A stretch of 20,628 nucleotides of DNA from an uncultured Eubacteriales bacterium. GTDB lineage: Bacteria > Bacillota > Clostridia > Oscillospirales > QAMX01. The position numbers and the translations under genes were made by a program. The stretch covers positions 1 to 20,628 of the forward strand of contig CAJLFQ010000039.1 of the NCBI GenBank assembly GCA_905205975.1, in the 5' to 3' direction. This document shows, in pieces, positions 14,291 to 20,628 of the stretch. Numbering within the stretch: the first letter of the stretch is position 1; each line of letters starts with the position of its first letter. The notes beneath the pieces are model-generated. The model worked only from the letters and a program-made list of their open reading frames with translations, had not been told where the DNA came from and made no database searches.

Positions 14291-14372
14291 ACAAATAACC
14301 TCTTTTTCATGTTGCATTTCGTGTGCGCAGGCGATTTCATCCTCGATGGGACGCACCTGCTTGACGGCAGCC

Positions 14373-14819
14373 TCACCGTTCCGCCGAGTCGATGATCAGT
14401 GTGATCGGGCCGTCATTGAGCAGTTCAACTTTCATATCAGCGCCAAAGACGCCGTGTCTGACTGGCAGGCCGCTTTTTTCGCATTCTGCCACGAACCGCT
14501 CGGTCAGCGGTTTTGCAAGTTCCGGCCGCTCTGCTTCGTCAAATGACGGACGTTTGCCATGGGAACAGCTGCCGCACAGCGTAAAATTTGTAACGACGAG
14601 CAGCGACCCGCCCACAGCGGCGGCGGAAAGGTTCATCTTACCCGCTTCGTCTTCAAAAATGCGCAAGCCGGTGCATTTGGAGGCAAGATACACGGCATCC
14701 GCTTCGGTATCCCCTTTGCGAACGCCAACCAAAATCAAAAGGCCCTTGCCGATTTCCGAAAACAGCGATCCGTCAATGGTGACGGAAGCATGGGAAACAC
14801 GTTGAATGACTGCAATCAT
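14373..14819 (-). CDS. dtd: D-aminoacyl-tRNA deacylase
   Basis: Dtd removes D-amino acids (and glycine mischarged on tRNA-Ala) from tRNA, a chiral proofreading step. The 148-residue product is full length. It begins MIAVIQRVSHASVTIDG, contains the motif around residue 80 as VTNFTLCGSCSHGKRPSF, and the C-terminal Gly-Pro motif NDGPITL with the cross-subunit cis-Gly-Pro. The usual first motif is SQFTLY; here it is TNFTLC, a conservative variation with extra Cys residues. The start is ATG 14819, with GGAGG close upstream around the rsh stop 12 nt away. Linkage rsh-dtd is the standard Firmicutes order. Confidence 0.95.
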   Translation of the reverse strand: MIAVIQRVSHASVTIDGSLFSEIGKGLLILVGVRKGDTEADAVYLASKCTGLRIFEDEAGKMNLSAAAVGGSLLVVTNFTLCGSCSHGKRPSFDEAERPELAKPLTERFVAECEKSGLPVRHGVFGADMKVELLNDGPITLIIDSAER

Positions 14820-14831
14820 AAGAGCCTCCGA

Positions 14832-17111
14832 TCAGACAATTTCTCCGTTGCAGTGCCCGCAGCGGACGATTTTTTCGACGCCTTTGACACGCTTCAGCTT
14901 CAGACAGACAGACTCCAAATAGGCCTTCCCGCTGACGCCGAGTCCAAGCGTTAGGAGGTGCATACCGCCCGGAAGCTGTTTGGTCTGGAGGCTGTGGATC
15001 ATGATATGCATATTGGCAAGCACAGTCGTAACGTCGGCAATCAGCGCCACACGGTCGCGGCCATAGATTTCGACCAGCGCGACAAAATCGCCTTCCAGAA
15101 CGTCCGCCCACGACACCGGTACAAACCGGTCTGCGGTATCCTTTGCCGCCTCCAGCGAACGGACATTGACGCAGTCTGCACAATGGACAGAGACGCCGTA
15201 GCCGCGCGTTACAAACCCGATGATCTGATCGCCTGGCACCGGCGTGCAGCAATGGGCAAACTTCACCAGGCAGGAATCGACGCCTTCTACGATGACCCCG
15301 CTCTCTGAGCGGCGAATCTCAGCCGGGCGGTCAATTTGGATGCCGGTGCCGTCTGTCGACGGTTCCGGCGTTCGGATGCATTCTTCTTTGATGCGGTTGG
15401 CTGCACGCTGCGCCGTCACGCCGCCGTATCCGATGCCGGCACACAAATCGTCAAACGAGTTGAACGACAGTTTTTTCAGCGCCGCAGGCAGCGCCTCATC
15501 CTGCCGGACGTCCTCGATCAGGAGGCCGCAGCGTTTGAGTTCACGCTCCAAGCTTTGGTATCCCTGTTCGATGTTTTCGTCTCGGCGCTCTTTTTTGAAC
15601 CACTGTTTGATTTTGGAACGGGCGCCGCTGGTACGGGCAATTTTCAGCCAGTCCCGCGAGGGGCCGCGCGAGGATTTTGAGGTCAGAACTTCGATGATAT
15701 CGCCGTTTTGCGGTTTTGTATCGATCGGAACGATGCGGTTGTTGATTTTTCCGCCGACCATATGGTTGCCGACTTCCGAGTGAATGGCATAGGCAAAGTC
15801 AATCAGTGTTGCCCCAGCCGGCAGGCTGATCACGTCGCCTTTCGGCGTAAACACATAAACCTCATCGGCAAACATGTCGATCTTGAAGTTGGAAAGAAAA
15901 TCCTCTGCTTCGGTATCCTGCTGCGTTTCCAGCATTTGGCGGATCCAGCCGAGCTTTTTGTTGTAGTCTTCGTCAGAAGAAGAGATGCCCTGCTTATACT
16001 TCCAGTGTGCTGCGACACCGTATTCTGCGATGTGGTGCATTTCCCATGTGCGGATCTGCACTTCAAACGGGATGCCGCGTCGGCCGATCAGCGTGGTATG
16101 CAGCGATTGATACATATTCGGCTTCGGTGTGCTGATATAATCCTTGAAGCGGCCCGGAATGGGTTTGTAGAGTTCATGGATCAAGCCAAGGATGTTGTAG
16201 CACTCCTCTTTGGTATCGACGATGACGCGCACGGCGTAGAGGTCATAGACCTCGTCAATCGTCTTATTCTGCATGAACATCTTGCGGTAAATGCTGTAAA
16301 TATGCTTGACGCGGCCTTCAATGTAGACATTTTCGAGCCCCTGTTCTGCAAAATAGCGCTGCATCTGGTCTTTGATCGTTTTGATGAGGTCTTCCCGCAT
16401 TTCGCTGGTATTTTCCAAGGCGGTGACGATTTCATTGTAGCCGATCGGATCCAGGTATTTCAGGGAAAGGTCTTCCAGCTCCCATTTGACTTTTGTAATA
16501 CCAAGCCGGTGTGCGATCGGGCTGTAAACATCCATCGTTTCCAGCGCCACTTCCCGGCGTTTCTTTTCCGGGCGGGCTTCAAGCGTGCGCACATTGTGCA
16601 GCCGGTCTGCCAGCTTGATGAGAATGACGCGGATATCGCGCGCCATCGCCAGCAGCATTTTCCGAAGGTTTTCCATTTCCTGTTCGGCTTTGGATGTGTA
16701 CGGAATTCTGGCTAGCTTCGTCATGCCGTCCACGATATCAGCGACGGTTTCACCAAAACGCACTTTGATATCTTCATAGGTGACGGGCGTATCTTCGACG
16801 GTATCGTGCAAGAGCGCTGCGATGACAGAATCCGCATCCAGCTCCATATCGCTGACGATTTCAGCAACCGCAAGCGGATGAGAAATATACGGTTCCCCGC
16901 TGGCCCGGAACTGATTGCGGTGTGCTTCATCTGCAAAATGAAACGCATCCCGGATACGCGGCAGTTCGCTGATCCGGCCGTATCTGGCATATTTTTGGAT
17001 CAGCCGCTCTGCCCGCTCTTCGTTGGATAACGCCGCAGCCGGTTGTTTCTGCGCTGTTTCCACGCTTGACGGATTGCGTTCCATGTTCATATCGCTTGGT
17101 TCGTTTGTCAC
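14832..17111 (-). CDS. relA: Bifunctional (p)ppGpp synthetase/hydrolase Rsh
   Basis: Long Rel/SpoT-type enzyme that makes and degrades (p)ppGpp during the stringent response. From the GTG at 17111 the product has 759 residues. The HD hydrolase domain carries HDTVED near residue 102 and LADRLHNVRT further on, so hydrolysis should be active. The synthetase domain carries RFKDYISTPKPNMYQSLHT. Then come TGS (FTPKGDVISLPAGATLIDFAYAIH), a helical region, the zinc-finger-like CCTPVPGD and HCADCVN segment, and a C-terminal ACT domain. GTG 17111 is preferred since AGAGG lies 8 nt upstream; GTG 17120 and ATG 17090 are alternatives. The gene overlaps or abuts the recJ stop (17117-17119). apt, usual between recJ and relA in Bacillus, is absent. 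Confidence 0.96.
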   Translation of the reverse strand: MTNEPSDMNMERNPSSVETAQKQPAAALSNEERAERLIQKYARYGRISELPRIRDAFHFADEAHRNQFRASGEPYISHPLAVAEIVSDMELDADSVIAALLHDTVEDTPVTYEDIKVRFGETVADIVDGMTKLARIPYTSKAEQEMENLRKMLLAMARDIRVILIKLADRLHNVRTLEARPEKKRREVALETMDVYSPIAHRLGITKVKWELEDLSLKYLDPIGYNEIVTALENTSEMREDLIKTIKDQMQRYFAEQGLENVYIEGRVKHIYSIYRKMFMQNKTIDEVYDLYAVRVIVDTKEECYNILGLIHELYKPIPGRFKDYISTPKPNMYQSLHTTLIGRRGIPFEVQIRTWEMHHIAEYGVAAHWKYKQGISSSDEDYNKKLGWIRQMLETQQDTEAEDFLSNFKIDMFADEVYVFTPKGDVISLPAGATLIDFAYAIHSEVGNHMVGGKINNRIVPIDTKPQNGDIIEVLTSKSSRGPSRDWLKIARTSGARSKIKQWFKKERRDENIEQGYQSLERELKRCGLLIEDVRQDEALPAALKKLSFNSFDDLCAGIGYGGVTAQRAANRIKEECIRTPEPSTDGTGIQIDRPAEIRRSESGVIVEGVDSCLVKFAHCCTPVPGDQIIGFVTRGYGVSVHCADCVNVRSLEAAKDTADRFVPVSWADVLEGDFVALVEIYGRDRVALIADVTTVLANMHIMIHSLQTKQLPGGMHLLTLGLGVSGKAYLESVCLKLKRVKGVEKIVRCGHCNGEIV

Positions 17112-17116
17112 GTTTG

Positions 17117-19168
17117 TCACCTCTGCCTGCAAAGCGCTGCATAAATTTTCGTGGCGTGCAGGTCTGCCTTCTGATTCGGCTCCGCACAAATGCGGACAGC
17201 CATTTCTTCATCATAGCCGGCTTCACCAAAGTGAACGCACTCGATGAGTCCGGCTTCTTCAAATGCTGCAATGGCAGCCAGAACGTCAAACGCGTTGGCT
17301 GTCGGTACGCCTGCGCCGATCAGTGCAGGCGTGATCATCGCGCCCCCCGGTATCAGGCTGACAATTCTGCGCCAGATCTGGCCAAGAACCTGTCTGCCCG
17401 GAAAGGACGCTTCCGCTGCCGGTTCTCCGGCGGCGACTGTTTCAAAAAGCTGCTGTGCCTGTTCTTCCTGGCTGCGTCGGTTCTCGCAGGGCTGAATATC
17501 GGATAAAATCAATTTGACCGTTGAAGCGCCGCGATAGGATTCTACCGAAGCCGTTACAACAAGGTCTGCAAAGTCTCCGCGGTTGAAGCGGAAACGTTCC
17601 CGCTGGCAGCGGAACGCCAGCACCTGGAGGCGCCTGTTCTCTGCGCTGATTGTCATGCGAAGGTGTTTTCCGGCGCCGATGGGAATCAGCTCCTCGATCC
17701 GCGCATTCCGCAGGAGAAGCAGCGGCCGTTCGTTTCCCGCGCCAAACGGCTCCAGCCGGGCCAATGCCGCAATTTCTTTTTCGGTCAATTCGGAAGGCTG
17801 AACCTCGCAGTCGATCGACAGTGCGGTTGCAGCATGCAATGCGACCATTTCTTTTTTGCAGATTGCCTCAAAGCGGCGGCGAAATGTATCGAATGCGTCG
17901 GCCGAAATCGTCACGCCGCCTGCCATTCGATGGCCGCCGCAGTGCCCCAAGCCTTCCGTTGCGCGCCCCAACGCCTGAAAAAGATCAAATCCTTCAATGC
18001 CTCTGGCAGACCCGCGCAGGAGCTCGCCGTCCGGCGCAAACAAGACCGTCGGAACGCCATACGTTTCCGCCAGTTTTGCAGCCGAAATGCCGACAACGCC
18101 ATGTTTCCATGTATCGCCTGCCAGCACAAGCGCATGCGCTGCGGCAAGGCGATGCGGGTTGATCATGGCCTCGGCCTCCGCCGTGACGCGTTTTTCTTCC
18201 GTCTGCCGCTCGGTGTTGAGAATGGACAGGTATGCCGCCCGGCTTTCGGCTTCATCGACCGTGCGGCTTTGCAGCAGTTTGACCGCGTCATATGCGGTGC
18301 GCATCCGTCCTGCGGCGTTGATTTTCGGCGCCAGTTTGAATGCGACATCTTCTGCGCTGTGTGCCGCGTCGCAAAATGCGGAAGCACGGTTCAATGCGGC
18401 CAAACCCTTGTTTTTTGTATATAAAATCCGATCCAGCCCATCGAAGACAATGCGGCGGTTTTCATCGGTCAGCGGAACAACATCCGCCACCGTCCCCAAA
18501 GCAACCACATCGCCGTAGTCTTCTGCGGCAGATTCGGCATCTCCGCGCAGGGCGCATATCAGCTTAAACGCGACGCCGACACCGGCCAGCCCGTCAAACG
18601 GATAGCCGGAACCCGCGCATTTCGGATCCAGCAGAGCCTCGCAGACCGGCAGAGCTTCCTTTGGTTCATGATGATCTGTAACGATCACCTGCATACCGTG
18701 TTCATAGGCACGCCGGATATCCTCTATCGCTGTTACGCCGCAGTCTACGGTGATGATCAATTTTGTGCCGTCGGCGGCAATGTTGTCGACAGCGTCCTGA
18801 TTCATGCCATACCCTTCGCCATCACGTTCCGGGATGTAAAGCGCGCAGTCAGCCCCCTGTTTGGCCAGCTCCGTATGCAGCAAATAGGATGACGTGACAC
18901 CGTCGGCGTCATAATCGCCAAACACCGTGATTTTTTCACCGGAGGCAATGGCTTGACGGATTCGATCGACCGCAGCCTGCATATCTCGGAAAAGAAAAGG
19001 ATCCCGCAGTTCCGTTCCGCTCCCAAGCGCTGCTTCGATCTGTTCCGGCGCCGTAATGCCGCGGGCCTCGAGACATTTACGCAGCAGGTTCGAAAGCATG
19101 AAATGTGCTGCTGTGCCTGCATCAATTGTTTGCTTGATTTCTTTGAGTTTCCATGTTTTGCGCGCCAT
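17117..19168 (-). CDS. recJ: Single-stranded-DNA-specific exonuclease RecJ
   Basis: RecJ is a 5'-3' ssDNA exonuclease used in recombination, mismatch and base-excision repair. The roughly 683-residue product has the DHH motifs: FGDYDADGVTS (about residues 85-95), DCGVTA, VTDHHEP, and the DHHA1 motif GHCGGHRMAGG (about 410). An OB-fold follows, and a C-terminal extension of about 110 residues looks like a winged-helix segment. ATG 19168 (start MARKTWKLKEIK) is preferred: GGGG lies 13 nt upstream, whereas ATG 19180 is only one base from it. The stop overlaps the start region of rsh, so they are coupled. It is the first gene of the leftward run. Confidence 0.96.
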   Translation of the reverse strand: MARKTWKLKEIKQTIDAGTAAHFMLSNLLRKCLEARGITAPEQIEAALGSGTELRDPFLFRDMQAAVDRIRQAIASGEKITVFGDYDADGVTSSYLLHTELAKQGADCALYIPERDGEGYGMNQDAVDNIAADGTKLIITVDCGVTAIEDIRRAYEHGMQVIVTDHHEPKEALPVCEALLDPKCAGSGYPFDGLAGVGVAFKLICALRGDAESAAEDYGDVVALGTVADVVPLTDENRRIVFDGLDRILYTKNKGLAALNRASAFCDAAHSAEDVAFKLAPKINAAGRMRTAYDAVKLLQSRTVDEAESRAAYLSILNTERQTEEKRVTAEAEAMINPHRLAAAHALVLAGDTWKHGVVGISAAKLAETYGVPTVLFAPDGELLRGSARGIEGFDLFQALGRATEGLGHCGGHRMAGGVTISADAFDTFRRRFEAICKKEMVALHAATALSIDCEVQPSELTEKEIAALARLEPFGAGNERPLLLLRNARIEELIPIGAGKHLRMTISAENRRLQVLAFRCQRERFRFNRGDFADLVVTASVESYRGASTVKLILSDIQPCENRRSQEEQAQQLFETVAAGEPAAEASFPGRQVLGQIWRRIVSLIPGGAMITPALIGAGVPTANAFDVLAAIAAFEEAGLIECVHFGEAGYDEEMAVRICAEPNQKADLHATKIYAALCRQR

Positions 19169-19317
19169 GTCTGACTTCATGCCCCTTTGAACGGATCATC
19201 CATTTGAAAGAAAAGATTGAAATAAAAGATGGTCGTGGGATTGGTTCTGCGTTGAGCGGATGCGAATGAACGGATCGGTCAGAAAACTGCTGTTCCGTTA
19301 TTGGGATACTCTTTTAT

Positions 19318-19346
19318 ATTATACCAAAAAAAACGACAGCAATCAA
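19318..19346 (-). promoter_or_regulatory. Promoter of the recJ operon
   Basis: The minus strand reads TTGATT (19346-19341), a 17-bp spacer, then TATAAT (19323-19318) with a TGG just before it (extended -10). It lies about 140 bp upstream of recJ with no gene between, and is likely the main promoter for the 16-gene leftward run. Confidence 0.78.
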
Positions 19347-19381
19347 GCTCATTCGCCGAAAAGTGAGCTTCTGTAGGCCAA

Positions 19382-19472
19382 TTGACGTGTGCCGTGTGAA
19401 AAATAGATTCTAACTGTGCGGCTGATACCGCAGCCATACGGCATCAGCGCGCGGACAGCTGTTCCGTTTTTT
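19382..19472 (+). other. Weak promoter-like plus terminator-like pair in the recJ-tyrS spacer
   Basis: TTGACG (19382-19387), 16 bp, then TAGATT (19404-19409) is a modest plus-strand promoter match. Downstream come a TGCGG-CTGATA-CCGCA hairpin and a short imperfect stem at 19452-19466 followed directly by six T residues. Together they could produce a roughly 60-nt RNA ending before the tyrS promoter, or may be chance. No open reading frame of interest lies here. Confidence 0.25.
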
Positions 19473-19509
19473 GTGGACGCTTTTTTCTTTCCTTTTCTTT
19501 CCGAGGGGC

Positions 19510-19537
19510 TTGACAATGCTTTGAAATCTGGTATAAT
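19510..19537 (+). promoter_or_regulatory. Sigma-A promoter of tyrS
   Basis: TTGACA (19510-19515), a 16-bp spacer ending in TGG, then TATAAT (19532-19537): exact hexamers and an extended -10. Transcription should start near 19544, at the beginning of the T-box leader. Confidence 0.88.
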
Positions 19538-19543
19538 AAAAAC

Positions 19544-19813
19544 CAAAGCTTTGATGGGAAGAAGTAGCGCTTCTGCATGCGCGCAGAGAGTGGCCGGTTG
19601 GTGTAAGGTCACAGCAGGCGTTTCGCGAAATACATCCCGGAGCTGCCGGTCGAACGAACTGTTTCTGTTCTGTGTAGGCTGAGCCGTGCGCGCACGTTAT
19701 GCGCCGGGCGTTTTCTGACGCCATGAGGCAGCCGGTCGTGAGGCCGCTGCGAAAGAGGTGGTACCGCGGTCACTTTGGTCGCCCTCTGCAATTTGATTGC
19801 GGAGGGCTTTTTT
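19544..19813 (+). promoter_or_regulatory. Tyrosine T-box leader riboswitch
   Basis: The T-box reads the charging state of tRNA-Tyr and lets transcription continue into tyrS when the tRNA is uncharged. Stem I carries AGAGAG near its 5' side and the specifier region GCGAAATACATCCCGGAGC, in which TAC (19631-19633) is a tyrosine codon matching the downstream gene. The T-box sequence GAGGTGGTACCGCGG is at 19755-19769 and includes the UGG-type bulge that pairs with the tRNA end. It overlaps the usual antiterminator region just before the terminator at 19781-19813. The class is clear. Confidence 0.93.
19781..19813 (+). terminator. T-box leader terminator
   Basis: GCCCTC (19781-19786) pairs with GAGGGC (19802-19807), extended by TGCAA and TTGCG, with a short TTTGA loop, and is followed by TTTTTT (19808-19813). 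It is the regulated terminator that uncharged tRNA-Tyr would disrupt through the antiterminator. Confidence 0.9.
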
Positions 19814-19848
19814 GATGCCCTCCCGAACAAGAAAGGAAGCAAATAAAC

Positions 19849-20628
19849 ATGACAAACCTGTATGAAGAGCTTCAGGCGCGTGGATTGATCGCCCAGGTAA
19901 CGGACGAAGATCACATCCGTGAAATGATCAACAACGGCAAAGCGACGTTTTACATCGGCTTTGACTGCACGGCCGACAGCCTCACCGCCGGACATTTTAT
20001 GGCGCTGACTTTGATGAAGCGCCTTCAGATGGCCGGCAACAAACCGATCGCTTTGATCGGCGGCGGCACAACAATGATCGGTGACCCTTCCGGCCGGACG
20101 GATATGCGCAAAATGCTCACCAAAGAAGACATCGACCACAATGCGGAATGCTTCAAGCGCCAGATGGAACGCTTTATCGATTTCGGTGAAGGCAAAGCCA
20201 TGATGCTCAACAACGCAGACTGGCTGCTCAATTTGAACTACATTGAGCTGCTCCGCGACGTCGGCGCCTGCTTCTCCGTCAACAACATGCTGCGCGCGGA
20301 ATGCTATCGCCAGCGGATGGAAAAAGGGCTCTCCTTCCTGGAATTCAACTACATGATCATGCAGTCCTATGACTTCTATTATCTCTTCCAGCACTACGGC
20401 TGCAACATGCAGTTCGGCGGCGACGATCAATGGTCCAATATGCTGGGCGGCACGGAGCTGATCCGCCGGAAGCTCGGAAAAGACGCCAGCGCCATGACCA
20501 TCACACTGCTGACGGACTCGCAGGGGCATAAAATGGGCAAGACAGCCGGCAATGCCGTCTGGCTTGATCCCAACAAAACCAGCCCGTTTGAATTCTATCA
20601 GTATTGGCGGAACGTTGATGACGCTGAC
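19849..20628 (+). CDS. tyrS: Tyrosyl-tRNA synthetase, partial (C-terminus beyond window)
   Basis: TyrRS charges tRNA-Tyr with tyrosine in the cytosol. The visible 260 residues include GFDCTADSLTAGH (residues 37-49), where the class I HIGH motif reads TAGH. The tyrosine-binding region has YMIMQSYDFYYLF and GGDDQWSNMLGG. The KMSKS-type motif reads KMGKT (around residue 226) before AGNAVWLDP. The anticodon-binding and S4-like C-terminal domain is cut off by the window end. The start ATG 19849 has AAAGGAAG upstream and follows the T-box terminator by 35 nt. The specifier TAC of the leader confirms tyrosine. It is the only plus-strand gene seen. Confidence 0.96.
   Translation, partial: MTNLYEELQARGLIAQVTDEDHIREMINNGKATFYIGFDCTADSLTAGHFMALTLMKRLQMAGNKPIALIGGGTTMIGDPSGRTDMRKMLTKEDIDHNAECFKRQMERFIDFGEGKAMMLNNADWLLNLNYIELLRDVGACFSVNNMLRAECYRQRMEKGLSFLEFNYMIMQSYDFYYLFQHYGCNMQFGGDDQWSNMLGGTELIRRKLGKDASAMTITLLTDSQGHKMGKTAGNAVWLDPNKTSPFEFYQYWRNVDDAD

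Noticed and set aside
19609..20529. 306-codon minus-strand frame covering tyrS and the T-box
   Set aside because: It runs antisense through an unmistakable T-box and the conserved tyrS sequence; the protein has no family features.
1..20628. CRISPR arrays, tRNA or rRNA genes, prophage or complete insertion sequences
   Set aside because: No regularly spaced direct repeats, no tRNA-like cloverleaf with a T-loop, no rRNA motifs and no transposase or integrase were seen. The only hint of a mobile junction is the odd obg edge, which is reported separately.

Overview
The window looks like a piece of a mid-GC, endospore-forming Firmicute, most likely class Clostridia (an Oscillospirales-type genome would fit). 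The evidence is the yabP-yabQ-divIC sporulation/division cluster, an L27 protein with the cleavable Firmicutes N-terminal extension next to its Prp protease, a tyrosyl T-box leader, and sigma-A type promoters. The genus is inference. Almost all genes lie on the minus strand; only tyrS at the right edge is on the plus strand.

Reading in the direction of transcription from the right: tyrS (19849 to the window end) runs rightward behind a T-box leader. A divergent promoter near 19320-19346 starts a leftward run of 16 closely spaced genes: recJ, rsh (ppGpp synthetase/hydrolase), dtd, an MFS transporter, an MBL-fold hydrolase, hemZ, a zinc-ribbon protein, mtaD, a SpoVB-type flippase (yabM), mazG, an HU gene, rqcP (yabO), yabP, yabQ, divIC and a yabR-like S1 protein. 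Internal promoters are visible before yabP (sigma-E-like) and before divIC. The run ends near 4360-4380 at a GC-rich hairpin. A spacer of about 430 bp follows, then lgt-folD with its own promoter, then rplU-prp-rpmA-obg behind a near-perfect sigma-A promoter and a structured L21-type leader. obg runs off the left edge.

The genes form familiar functional blocks: ribosome assembly and L27 maturation (rplU, prp, rpmA, obg), lipoprotein and one-carbon metabolism (lgt, folD), sporulation, division and ribosome rescue (yabM to S1), and stress, repair and proofreading (recJ, rsh, dtd). All protein-coding genes belong to known families; I see no new multi-gene system, CRISPR array, tRNA, rRNA or complete mobile element.

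The best leads are non-coding or at the edge. A plus-strand promoter plus strong terminator inside the S1-lgt spacer predicts an orphan RNA of about 85 nt (4240-4325). A sigma-E-like promoter sits exactly where yabPQ expression should switch on. The last 53 bases of the obg frame at the window edge do not look like Obg, which suggests an insertion junction or a chimeric contig end.
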